The notes beneath the pieces were generated by a model. It was not told the DNA's origin. It saw only the letters and a program-made list of their open reading frames with translations, and made no database searches. Both the position numbers and the translations under genes were made by a program. Below are positions 54,552-64,000 of a stretch of 64,000 nucleotides of DNA, piece after piece; positions within the stretch are counted from its first letter, which is position 1; each line of letters starts with the position of its first letter. This DNA is from Paratinospora sagittata (lineage: Eukaryota > Streptophyta > Magnoliopsida > Ranunculales > Menispermaceae): contig CM069598.1 in NCBI GenBank assembly GCA_035771175.1, forward strand, positions 10,628,668 through 10,692,667. Reading direction: 5' to 3'.

Positions 54552-55245
54552 CCAATAGGCTCATTGCCCCCTTCAATGAATTCTTTGTGAGCATGGTCCA
54601 GTCGACCACATATGTAACAAAAGTCATTCAAACGCTCATACTTTATGTCAATCCATCGCTCAGTTTGTTCATCACCAAGTTTGTTTTGATGCCCCTCCTT
54701 AATGGTTTACATGGGTCCAAACCCACTTTCAATTGGATAAATCTTCCCCAGCATCCTCCATCATCGGCTGTGTCAACTTCAAGCACATCGCCTATCTGTT
54801 TCCCAACCATTAAACCAATGTTTCGTGTCATACATAGTAGAGGAAGATTATGAAGTTGGATCCAAAATACCACCCTTTCAAACTTCAGCACAGATGGTGC
54901 CTTTGTGCCCTTGCATGGTTCTAATAGAAGAATCCTTCTATCATAACTCCATAGACCGGTTTTCAAGGTTCTAAGCATGTCCGCTTCGTGAGCAAAGCGG
55001 AAAAGAAAGGTGTTATCTCCCTAGAATTTAATTTCTAACTGTCGCCACATTTTCCTTATGGCATTACTAAAAGCATCTTGCATCACCAGTCTTGTTGATA
55101 GGAGCTTTCCTACGAAACAAATTAATTGTAACAACTTACCCCCTTCTTCAACAAACTTTGTATCGATGTTGAAAACCTCTTCTTCAACATCCAATAGCTT
55201 TAGTGATTTCCATTTTTCTAGCAGCGGGTCCTCATCCATTTTCAA
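54552..55245 (-). pseudogene. LINE N-terminal remnant: DUF4283-type domain and zinc knuckle
   Basis: The frame starts MKMDEDPLLEKWKSL near 55245, meets a TAG near 55021, and resumes with RFAHEADMLRTLKTGLWSYD and WIQLHNLPLLCMTRNIG, matching the DUF4283 region of plant L1 proteins. A frame change near 54650 precedes a zinc knuckle, CYICGRLDHAHKEF, where the last expected cysteine is phenylalanine. The 5' leader before it (55246-55355) repeats CTCACCG/GGAGA motifs. Confidence 0.82.
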
Positions 55246-55355
55246 AGAGATACCCAGCTCTCACCAAGGAGAAGAAGCTAACTCTCACCGTGAAGAGGAG
55301 AAACTCTCACCGCGGAGAGGAACTGACAACTCAAAAGCCCATTTGCTTTACTTGC

Positions 55356-55370
55356 AGTCAAAATATCAAG
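55356..55370. repeat. Target-site duplication, LINE right flank
   Basis: AGTCAAAATATCAAG pairs with AGTCAAAAGGTCAAG at 45183-45197. The two mismatches are adjacent (TA against GG). Confidence 0.8.
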
Positions 55371-55447
55371 TTGATCTTAAAAGTAGCAACTGCATAGAAT
55401 AACTACTTTCCAAAAGATTAGTCTATTTATTAAGGGCTAATTAATAC

Positions 55448-55935
55448 TTATTAGCTTGAGTGGCAAGGCGCATTTTCTAATCTTTAAGAGGTCAGGGTTC
55501 AACCTTCTAGCACCCAGCGTAGTTGGTAAGGCACCAGACTCCAACCTTGAGGTTAGGGATTCGAAACTCGTCTACCACAGGCGGATCTAAACCTTTGATC
55601 TTGGGGGGTGAAGTGAAAACATATAACATAACATAGTTATAAAGGGTTTTTCTAAAATGTTGGAGGAGCGAATAATAATAGTCTGTCAATTTTTTTTTAT
55701 AACATAGCATAGTTATAAAAAGTTTTTCTAAAATGTTGGGGGATCTGCCACTGTCATCTACCCTTATTATCTTACCTCAAGTAAGTAGGGGGCAGGTGTC
55801 TATCTGTTGTTTGGGTCTTAAGTGGTTCTCGTCGTAGTGCTCATCTCAACTAAGGATCTTAGCACAATCGAATCTTTTATCAGTAAGTCAAAAAAAGAAA
55901 GAGGTCAGATTCAGTTACCTTAAAAAAAAAAAAAT
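55448..55935 (+). repeat. Nested tRNA-derived SINEs
   Basis: A first SINE head (TTAGCTTGAGTGGCAAGGCG, then AAGAGGTCAGGGTTCAACC) is followed from about 55507 by a second SINE head: GCGTAGTTGGTAAGGCACC (A box) and GGGATTCGAAACTC (B box). The second body ends at 55898 in an A-rich tail. AAGAGGTCAG occurs on both sides of it (55486-55495 and 55899-55908), so the second SINE seems to have inserted inside the first, whose own tail is the A run at 55922-55934. Confidence 0.6.
55576..55753. mobile_element. 178-bp hAT-type MITE inside the SINE
   Basis: The left end CACAGGCGGATC and right end (reverse complement CAGTGGCAGATCC) form imperfect inverted repeats of hAT style. They are flanked by TCGTCTAC (55568-55575) and TCATCTAC (55754-55761), an 8-bp target duplication with one CpG-to-CpA change. 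The interior holds a near-duplicate of TTATAAAGGGTTTTTCTAAA (55640 and 55710). Confidence 0.7.
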
Positions 55936-57890
55936 AGCGAAGCTAGAACAAGGAAAAAGTTAAGGTAACATCCAACATCAATGACAAAAATCGTCAATTA
56001 TTGTGCAATTTGTCTAGTTTCGTCTTTGAGGTTCAATGTAAATATTATAGAATAAAAAAAAATCAGGGTCAAATTTATGTTACAAGTGGTTATATTATTT
56101 CCTTTTTTTGAAAGTTTTTTTTATTATTTCTATCTTTCATAGTTACATCTTTTTTAATTAGTTCTATCTATGTTATTTTAACTCTTCTTTTACTATTTAC
56201 TATTGTTGTTAATAGTCGAACATTTTTTATAAAGAAATATTGGAGTTGATTAACAAGTTTTTCTAGAAAAATAGTAAAACTGATTTATAAGTTGCTTGAT
56301 GAATGAAGATATATAGTATATGAAGTTGGGAGAGCCAAATGGAAGCTTTTATATATATATATATGACAAATTGACGATGGAGACGCATATATGGGAGATG
56401 TGCATGAATGGACACTTAGAATTATATGTATTTTTCTATAAGAAATGCAAACCCATACCCATGTGATTCTGAAATATTGTTCCTAATGAAGACAGTATAT
56501 AATTAATTTAGCTCTTCTTCGCGTGGGCGTGCTGCCAAGTACATCATCCATATCACGTGCCAACCATCTGGACCTGCTTGCTCTTTTGATATATCATGTC
56601 TTCGCCCATCTAATCTAATCCCACTTTAACGTAACTACATGTTGATTTTCATGCTAAACGATAGGCAAATTACGTGTTAGCTTGATCGTAAGCTCCAACA
56701 TTAATTATTACCTGTACAAATATTATAATTTGCTATATTATCGGTCATAGTGTTGGAATGCATGATGTCATGTCTACATGTAATTCTTGAGTAATATTTT
56801 GCAAAAAGAGCTATGATATATAATATCAAGTTCTTTAAAAAAATATTAAAAAATAATTGAATAAGAATGAGTTTTTTCTATGAATCTTCTATTTTTATTA
56901 TTTTGTACTATAGAGATATGTAGTACAACAACTTGATGTGTTGCTCGTTAGGTGACCTAATGGTCATTTATTTGAGTCGCGAAAACAACTTGATGTGCAT
57001 ACAATAGATTTAGATTTAAAGTGGTTTGACCCTTCTCTAGACTTTGCAATAGAAAAGAACTTTTTATATAGGAAAATGCTAATATGACACATTTTAGAAA
57101 TAAGAGTGAGAAATACATTTCTTAGAAGCTATTCGAATTCGATCATGTATATAATGCATATGTTGATGTCAAAATCTGGACCAACTATAGAGAGTGGATC
57201 TTCTTCTCCCTTGGTGACTGATAGAATCCACAGAGCTAAAACACTTAAGATGGATTAGGAACACCAGTGTAACACCGTCCAAATTCGTTTTGATGCTTAA
57301 GTCAATTCCTTGTATACTTCTTGTATACTTTGTAGATTGTTCGGCTTGAGAGAAAGTTTTTTTATACATTTCGAGAGACCAAATCAAATGGGTATGGGTT
57401 TGCATTTCCTATACTTTGCAGATTGTTCGGCTTGATAGGTCAGGGGACCTATAAGTAGGCATCTATTAATACTTGTGTATTAAGACCATAATTCAAGGCA
57501 ATTTTCATTATCATATTCCTGTCAAGATAAATTCGAGAAAATGGAATATGATCTAACGATGCATAATTCAAGGCCATACCCAACAACACACAATGGACAT
57601 ACCATATCAAAAATGAATGTTCATGTTGTGTTTTTAAGTATATATTTTCTTTTTCAATCAAAATATGTTTCTCATGTGTAATTTATAACAAGCTAATTAA
57701 GCACTATTGAGGGGTGTACTCCGTTGTGATCCAATGAATTATGTGGTACCGGACCCCCACATCCCCCCAAACATTACAGATACACAAGTGTGTACGGGTG
57801 GTCACAAAATGAAATGCATGGAGCTAGAAGACAATGGAATGGCTATGTAGTCAGTAATTAAATAAACCACTGTTGTTGTGAATAGCACCA
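55936..57890. other. Intergenic DNA, no gene seen
   Basis: AT-rich sequence without coding frames. A GC-richer patch at 56515-56600 (GCGTGGGCGTGCTGCC, TATCACGTGCC with a G-box) could be regulatory for the DVL-type gene, 1.8 kb downstream, but nothing proves this. TACTTTGCAGATTGTTCGGC near 57416 repeats a sequence from 57330. Confidence 0.4.
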
Positions 57891-58339
57891 AAGTACGCTG
57901 CTCACTGCACAGAATTCGGCCCCCACCCCTAACCTCACCTCCAAAGGCCGCGCGCCACTTCCTCCCCCGGCCCATTCTGGCCCTAACTCTCTAATTACGT
58001 CACTATTCTCTCCCACGCTATTCTCTCCCAATGTGAAGTCATATCATTACTACTACTACTACTCACATGGCCCCATCTTACACATAGCTTTCTTCTATAA
58101 TATTCTCTTCTAATTACTTCTTCAAGCCCAATATATAGATGTATACACACATCCTCTCTCTGCACCCACCACCACCACCATAAGTTGTTCTTCTGATCAG
58201 ATCAAATCATCTTCTCTGCTGCTGCAAGCCTGCAAGTTATATGTATAATTTGCGTGCTAATTTGTTGTTAACAGTTTTGTAAGGTATTGGGGCTCAGGGT
58301 AGTATTAGTATTAGTACTACTAGTAGTAGTAGTAGTAAG
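57891..58339 (+). promoter_or_regulatory. Probable promoter and leader of the DVL/RTFL gene
   Basis: A GC-rich start (CGGCCCCCACCCC, GGCCGCGCGCC) is followed by ACGTCACTATTCTCTCCCAC and a near-repeat of CTATTCTCTCCCA. ACT and CAC trinucleotide runs come next, then an AGT run (58305-58337) ending at the start codon. TTCTATAATATTC near 58091 is the best TATA-like candidate. Confidence 0.45.
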
Positions 58340-58525
58340 ATGAGCAATTGTTATTGCTGCTGCTGCTGTTGTGGGGCATCTGGGAAGGAAGTTAACAGGT
58401 GGAGAGGGCGTTGGAGAATTGGGAGAAGATGTGTTGCAGTGGCCAAGGAATACAGGTCCAGGTTCTACATTATAAGGACATGCGTCCTTATGTTACTTCG
58501 TTGGAACAAGTATGGGAACTGTTAA
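58340..58525 (+). CDS. RTFL: DVL/ROTUNDIFOLIA-like small polypeptide
   Basis: A 61-residue frame starts at ATG 58340. It has a cysteine-rich N-terminus (NCYCCCCCCGASG), a basic middle (RWRGRWRIGRR) and the C-terminal RTF domain, RCVAVAKEYRSRFYIIRTCV followed by LMLLRWNKY (residues about 30-58). The domain matches the KCL-LVKEQRARFYIVRRC-LLCWR pattern of the DVL/RTFL family, plant-specific peptides bound to the plasma membrane that limit polar cell proliferation and shape organs when overexpressed. The gene is intronless, as usual. Substitutions such as EYRS for EQRA and RTC for RRC make it a somewhat diverged member. Confidence 0.9.
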   Translation: MSNCYCCCCCCGASGKEVNRWRGRWRIGRRCVAVAKEYRSRFYIIRTCVLMLLRWNKYGNC

Positions 58526-60110
58526 TTCTATGTTACTTGATTAATTAGTTGCTTTAGCTAGTAGCTAGCTTTATATATGTGTATAGATTTTTTTTCAGTA
58601 TTAATGGAAGGCACCAGAACAACACCCTGATGATCATGATCAATATATAATGGTGGATCATTAATGTATCATCAGGTTCTTGCCATTTAAAAAAAAAAAA
58701 TCTTGCTAGCTAGTTACTTGAGATTTCCTGCCTTACAGAGTGTGGCTTTAGGGTGTACTGTGATCAAGTTATGAACATAATTTCAATGGCTAGTCCTGGA
58801 GAAAATTAATTAAGATGCGTATATATATGTAGGTGTTCAGTTAATTAAGATGGGCAAGAACTAAGAAAATATACATACACAGATGCAGAGTACTACTGAT
58901 TGAAGGGCAAAGGCATATGTAGGTGATGATGAACAATAGAAAGAACAAGGTTTTTTTTCCCCCTTTGTTTTGTTTCATGCATGTAAATTAAGCTCTAAAA
59001 GTCAAGAAACAAACCCTTATTTCCAGGTACTTTCGTGATTACCAAGGATTTGTAACTTGTTACATAATTTTTTCTTTTTTCTTTTTTTTTTATTACCAAC
59101 CCCATAGGCTGGAGGAAGACTCCTAGGGTGTAGCTTAGAACAAGTCACGGGTATTAAGCTATTATCTATTTCGGAACAAGTTCCTAAGAAGAATCGAAAC
59201 CTCATTGAAAACCATACTTTAAAAAAAATATATCAATTAATCATCATACACCATATCTGATATAATTTTTAGATCGCAAAAGCATTTATGATTATTGAAA
59301 AGATCAACACAAACACTTCTGTTATGCCCGAAGCTAAAAGAATTAGTTCCGCCTAAAAAGAATAAGGACACCTACCGAATCTTGAAAAATCAGTAATAAA
59401 AATAAAAATAAAAATAAAAATATTTTTTATTATAATTACACGGGTGACAAGGCATTTTATTTGAGAAGCTTTGCAGGAATGAATGAAGTTTAGAGTGAGA
59501 GCTCCACTTGTGTTTGACATAAGCCCAACTAATATTCCCATCTTTTATTTTTTTTAGCTATTAGTATATGTTCATATAAGAATTAATTAATGCACTGTAG
59601 TCACAAATTATGGCATTAATGTATACTTGGAATTTTAGTCCTAAAATGTATCATGTTATAAGATATTACTGAATTGGGTCATTTTTTACGTTTTTTTTCT
59701 AATTGCATTTCTGACTTTTACTAACTTGACATTTATTCCTGGAAGAGAAGAGAATTGAGTCAATTAAGGTACCAAACATAAAAGATATATTTGTGTTTAA
59801 TAATAATAATTAAAAAAACAAATTGATATTTTTGCAGTGCTGAGTTGTTCCCAACTTTTCATTTTCGGATCAATTCCTTCTTTTATCATTGATTTTATCA
59901 ACTTTATATCATGTTAACATCAGTTTCTTCCATCTTCTCAACTTTATTTCACATTTAGATTAATTCCTTCTTCATTCTTTGAACCTGTTTTTCTTTTTCT
60001 TTTTTTACTTTTTTTTTTGTTGACCGGTTGGAAAAGTGTCTTCCTTCATTTTATGACGAGACTAATCATCTTGAGCTCGAGGGTTTGGCAGATATTTAGT
60101 AAATTTTTCT
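58526..60110. other. 3' flank of the DVL/RTFL gene and intergenic DNA
   Basis: AT-rich DNA without coding frames. AATGG and TTATAT motifs after the stop may include the polyadenylation signal, but it was not identified. Frames between 59017 and 59541 have no recognised domain. Confidence 0.4.
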
Positions 60111-60114
60111 CTTT

Positions 60115-60235
60115 TAGGTAGAATATGTTCAGAGTGGGCTCAAACTCGTAATGAGTCCTTAAATTTACTTTAAAGTTTGCTCTCGCTACCAGTAAACCAA
60201 CCCTTGGTTGGTGTCCCTGTTATTCTTTTATTGCC
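60115..60235 (-). repeat. SINE-like repeat, same family as 61760-61930
   Basis: On the minus strand, GGTTTACTGGTAGCGAGAGC (A-box-like) is followed by GGACTCATTACGAGTTTGAG (B-box-like) and CCCACTCTGAACATATTC. The last two blocks match GGACTCATCACGAGTTTGAA and CCCTACTTTAAACATATG on the plus strand near 61780-61820. Confidence 0.5.
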
Positions 60236-60239
60236 AGTT

Positions 60240-61755
60240 GGGCGGTGCTGATTAATCATTTTTATCTGCTAGCTTTACTGGCCTTAGATTAATTTGATCG
60301 GAGTCTTGCCATGGCATTTAACAAAAATAAATCAGTCATTTACTAGATTTTTTTTTTTATCATCACCTCAGATAGTTATGTCAAATTTGTTAGACGAAAA
60401 GTGTTTTTGATGTGTTGATGTATTTGAGAATTATTTGATAAAGTATTGAATGAAATGTTTTTAAGTTCAAATGGCGACTTTACTTTAGTTAATAATATTA
60501 AGCATTAAAAAGAGAAAATAAAGAGAATTTAACTCAAATTACATTATTGGCACTCTTATCATGGTGTTAATTCATTAAGGTTGGTACATGATTAATCATT
60601 TTAGATGATAAATGATAATGAATATTGCTATCCGTCATGTGCATTGATCAGATTTTTATTATTATTATTATCAAATTTTTGGCATTAAGGAGGTTTTGAA
60701 TGAGACTAATTTTTTCGAATTCGAGCATTACAGAGTGCCCACCAAAAACAGATAAATGGGCCATCCATCAGATTATTTCTAACAGCATATGTGAGTGATA
60801 CATGATGAGAAACGATTTAATGAAGTCATATGATTGATGTTAAATAAGACTGTAGATCAATAGTTAGAATACCAGTATATACCACGCCTCAATACCAGTA
60901 GATCAATAGTTAGAATACCACGCCTCAGGCCCTCAATACCAATATTTCATCTGCATTTGACCTTAGCCCAATAAAATGGGCCTCCGTATTGGGCTAAAGT
61001 TTCATCTGGGCCATGTGTGTCTCGTTCAGTAATATTCTTATTTCTTAAGGCCATATATGAGTAATGCTCATGTAATAATCCAACCTGCACATATACCGGT
61101 TCGATTATAATAATCTTATTATAATCCGAGACGCCTTGTTGGGGCAGGTCTATTATTTTATTTCTGTTTTGAACGAAGATTAGTCTTATACTTGAAGTGT
61201 GTGGAGATACCTTGTGAAAAATCAAAAAAATTCATCATTCTTTAGTAATTTAATTTTATGTTATTTCTTAATAGAGTTATGCAGATAATAATGGCAATCT
61301 TCAATTGCATATATAATTTACAATGAGTATCATCTTGATCAACATGATCTACAATGACGCATTATATCCATTGGTATCAAATTAGAAAATTAATGGATCA
61401 AAGATGAGGACAGTTTCAACTATGGGCTTTTATTGTTGTCGTAGTTGGAAGGTTGTGCAGTAAGCTTTTGGTTAAAGGCAGCAAAGAACGTATTTGGAAG
61501 ATCAGCGTTTACGGTGGACAAACGTAATTTTTTATGTTTTACGAGAGCTCTCTCCTATCAACTTCTCTATTTGAGACCCGCATTTGAAAAAATATATTTT
61601 TGGGTCTAAATACAGAAATTGTGCCAAACAAGGCCTACGAGGGACAAATACTCACAATTACGTTCAATACAACCACCATTTATTAAGGTCTTTGAGGGGG
61701 GAGCAAATGCATAATGAGACAAGCTATTGTCATTAGTGATCAAAAAATTAGTAAC
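60240..61755. other. Intergenic DNA, no gene seen
   Basis: No coding frame was recognised. GGGCC/GGCCC motifs cluster at 60965-61015 (TAGCCCAATAAAATGGGCC, ATTGGGCTAAAG) as an imperfect hairpin. A 23-base direct near-repeat (AATACCAGTATATACCACGC / AATACCACGCCTCAGGCC) lies at 60865-60935. Confidence 0.4.
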
Positions 61756-61759
61756 TTAC

Positions 61760-61930
61760 CACCGAACCCTAAGGTGAGTTGAGGGACTCATCACGAGTTT
61801 GAACCCTACTTTAAACATATGTTAGTTGAGAGAAGGAAACCCGTTAAATGTCCGCTGAACTCCTTGAATTCGGGAGGATTAGCTCGTCGTGAAACATAGG
61901 AGGACACATCCCGAATGACGGAAAACTGGT
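61760..61930 (+). repeat. SINE-like repeat, same family as 60115-60235
   Basis: CCTAAGGTGAGTTGAGGGAC (A-box-like) and CATCACGAGTTTGAACCCTA (B-box-like) are followed by a GC-richer body (GGGAGGATTAGCTCGTCGTG) and an A-rich end near 61945. Confidence 0.5.
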
Positions 61931-61945
61931 CATCAAAATAATTAA

Positions 61946-62990
61946 AAAAATACTACTTTTTTTTTTTTGAAAGAAAGTATAAATACTACTATTAACTATA
62001 TTTGTTTCAAAAGTTTATATGATATGTATCTAAAAACTTAGTACTTTTTATTGCAACAAGTTATTACTATCAATAGTATTAGACAAAAGGAAATCAGTTT
62101 TTTCTAAGATAAATATACAAACTTAATTTCCTTTAACCACATAAATGTGTAGTAGATAAATCCTTAAGATACAGCAAAACATACATTAATTAAAATATTT
62201 TATGCCTAAAACTGTATTATTTTATTTTATTTTTTGAGTACACTAGTTTTAATTAAGTTTGTACGTATTAACTATAGATAGAATTATCAAAAAATAAAAA
62301 AATAAAAATACAAACGCAATTGGCCGGCCAATTTTTTGAACCGAATCGAATATAGACAAAAAAGTGACGTCCGTTTTTCGAAACAAAACCAGGTACAAAG
62401 CATTATAACTCGTTAATAAAGGGTATTGTCCCTACCCTTTTTGTTTGTATTCTTTTTTTATTATTTTTTTTTAATTTTTTTGGACCATAGATCCTATGTG
62501 GTTAAATAACCTCGGAATCATTAGAATAATTGTTGGGCATGTATGTAACAATATTTTTGATTTCTTTAATTTCATCATTTAACTTTGGCCGAATGATATA
62601 AAATTAATGTTGGTACAACGATAAGCATAAATGCTCACAAGAAAATAAGTATAACGTAGAATCGGGATATTAAGATTGGCTTTGGTGTCAAGTTTTAATT
62701 TTTTTTTAATTTTTTTTTTGGGTCTTCTTGAAAGTTAATAACTATGACTTGGTAATACTGCATTTTAATGGGAATGCTTAATTTCAAGTTTATCATAATC
62801 TAGTGGATTAAAATCACTAACCAAAGATTCAAAAAGAGCCAAATTTTATTCAAAAAAAAAAAAATATATATATATATATATAGCCGTACAAAACAAGGGT
62901 TGCAGCCTCATTAAATGGGGAATTGAATGCTTTAGTTTTGGTTGTCTCAATAGGGTTTATGTTGTTTCCAACCTCAAAATAAATATTCCA
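61946..62990. other. Intergenic DNA and likely MIR171 promoter region
   Basis: AT-rich with long T runs and a palindromic TTGGCCGGCCAA at 62321-62332. A TA repeat at 62863-62881, just before TAGCCGTACAAAACAAGGG, lies about 560 bases upstream of the MIR171 hairpin; no definite TATA box was chosen. Confidence 0.35.
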
Positions 62991-62999
62991 ACCTCCACG

Positions 63000-63540
63000 T
63001 TGTTGGGTCGTTGGAGAATTCAATGCAGCTTCTTCAAAAGCAACCTCTTCTTCTCACTTCCCTCCCTCTCTCTTAAAAACACATTTCTCCAACCAAACTT
63101 ACAATCCCTCCTTCTTCTTCTTCTTCTTCTTCTTCTTCCTTCATCTAACTTATTCCTTGTTTATATATTATGTTTGCATCGTCCTCTTATCAAATTCTAT
63201 AAGAGCACTTTGTAAGTATTTTTTTTTCTTTTTTCATGGCTACGTTCTCATGGTTTCTTCTTCTCTTTCTTATATGTTTCTTTTATGTATGTATCTATAC
63301 ATGTTTGTTTCAATTTTTGGGATGATTTATCTAGTTTGTATTTCTTTTTTTTCTTTTTCTTTTTTGTGCAATATGATCAGGTGTTTAAGAAGAAATTAAT
63401 GGTAAAAGGGTCACAGATAATTTTATACGGGATATTGGTGCGGTTCAATTAGAAAACAGTGTCCGAGGCCTTTGGGCTCTGTTATTTGATTGAGCCGTGC
63501 CAATATCACGTGTCCGCCGCTCTTGGTTCTGGTATATATA
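63000..63540 (+). ncRNA. MIR171: MIR171 primary transcript with probable upstream intron
   Basis: The hairpin lies at about 63425-63515. Its 3' arm contains TGATTGAGCCGTGCCAATAT (63487-63506), the miR171 mature sequence, and the 5' arm contains GATATTGGTGCGGTTCAATT (63431-63450), the star strand. The two arms pair almost completely around a loop of GTCCGAGGCCTTTGGGC. miR171 silences HAM/SCL6-type GRAS transcription factors in meristems. Upstream, a CTT-rich leader ends at GCACTTTGTAAGTAT (donor near 63212), and GATCAG ends at 63380 as acceptor, so a 169-nt intron probably precedes the hairpin exon. Exact 5' and 3' transcript ends are not visible. Confidence 0.93.
63023..63076 (+). CDS. Short upstream ORF in the MIR171 transcript (possible miPEP)
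   Basis: The first ATG of the leader opens a 17-codon frame, MQLLQKQPLLLTSLPLS, ending in TAA. Some plant pri-miRNAs, including MIR171 genes, encode short regulatory peptides from their first ORF. This one shows no similarity I can recall and may be a chance frame. Confidence 0.25.
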   Translation: MQLLQKQPLLLTSLPLS

Positions 63541-64000
63541 ACCATCTTTGTATCTATTAGTCCATTTGAAGGTATCTACTACTACTAATCTCTTTTTTGT
63601 ATCTCTATTCCATTGCCTTTTAACACCTTTTTTTTTTTTTGGTCAAAAACTTTAATACCATTCTCTTTTAGTACTTGGATTTGGCAAAGTTATAAACAAA
63701 GACAGAGTAAACTATGTTTCAAGATTAGATATGTACAAAGCTTATCAAGGTATGAAGCTGGCTTCTTAAGAGTCATCCAATGAGTTCGAAAAGCGAAACC
63801 GATTGCGTATGAGTTCATCTCAACTGTTCAATCAATACACCATTTTGGAGTTCTACAAAAGTAGATTATTGCATGTATTTGATACTCTGATTAGAGAAAC
63901 ATCTTCTTACATTCATAACTGTAGTTTCTTCTGCTATAGTACTGTTGTATTTCTTAACTTATAGCATGAGTTTTTTTCTTCTGTAATTATCAAACACATC
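63541..64000. other. Downstream of MIR171, no gene seen
   Basis: AT-rich sequence with a T run at 63628-63640 and no coding frame. It may contain the end of the primary transcript. Confidence 0.4.

Larger units (their letters stand above)
45198..55355 (-). mobile_element. L1-type LINE with RNase H, full-length but dead, carrying two nested insertions
   Basis: The element runs on the minus strand from its 5' end near 55355 to a poly(A) tail seen as T at 45198-45212. It is flanked by a near-matching 15-bp target duplication. With the two inserted sequences set aside it is about 5.7 kb, a normal plant L1 length. In order it encodes an N-terminal DUF4283-type domain and a zinc knuckle (54552-55245), a linker (52186-52820), an AP-like endonuclease (about 51440 upwards), reverse transcriptase (49600-50790), a C-terminal zinc-binding region and an RNase H domain (45476-46006). 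An RNase H-bearing L1 lineage is established in plants. Internal stops and frame changes in most domains show it cannot transpose. Confidence 0.9.

Noticed and set aside
55507..55590. Candidate tRNA gene (A and B boxes present)
   Set aside because: No acceptor-stem pairing or complete cloverleaf can be drawn, and the sequence continues into a SINE body.
62321..62332. TTGGCCGGCCAA palindrome as a regulatory site
   Set aside because: A single 12-base palindrome with no supporting context could be chance.

Overview
This is a stretch of plant nuclear genome, most likely from a dicot. It is AT-rich, with intron-containing genes (GT-AG introns rich in T), a GAMYB-type R2R3-MYB carrying a miR159 site, an ATG8 gene, a BAHD acyltransferase, a DVL/RTFL small-peptide gene and a MIR171 hairpin. 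LINEs, SINEs, LTR remnants, MITEs and long inverted-repeat elements fill most of the space between genes. I cannot fix the species from sequence alone.

Layout. 1-3.3 kb: AT-rich intergenic DNA with a MITE. 3.3-7.0 kb: GAMYB-like gene (+), three coding exons, miR159 target in exon 2, G-rich 3' UTR. 7-10.7 kb: no gene seen. 10.8-21.0 kb: tandem pair of NADP-dependent alkenal double-bond reductase genes (-), both broken in exon 5 but by different mutations. 21-31.8 kb: no intact gene; two long inverted-repeat elements related to one at 15.3-16.5 kb, SINEs and a 69-bp tandem duplication. 32.07-33.39 kb: intronless BAHD acyltransferase (+). 34.2-36.7 kb: 3' end of a LINE interrupted by a roughly 2-kb terminal-inverted-repeat element. 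37.08-41.03 kb: ATG8 (-), five coding exons, ending at the conserved glycine. 42.4-43.4 kb: broken heavy-metal-associated (HIPP-type) gene (-). 45.2-55.4 kb: one L1-type LINE (-) with near-matching target-site duplications, split by two younger insertions that look like solo LTRs. 55.4-55.9 kb: a MITE within a SINE, apparently within another SINE. 58.34-58.53 kb: DVL/RTFL peptide gene (+). 63.0-63.5 kb: MIR171 primary transcript with a probable intron upstream of the hairpin.

The intact genes are unrelated in function: developmental and gibberellin-type transcription, phenolic amide or ester acylation, autophagy, organ-shape peptide and small-RNA control of HAM-type GRAS genes. They do not form a pathway. 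Two different microRNA circuits are represented, the miR159 target GAMYB at one end and the miR171 source at the other. I found no evidence for a wholly new biological system. The most informative material is the layered history of insertions and gene decay, where insertion footprints can be read base by base.
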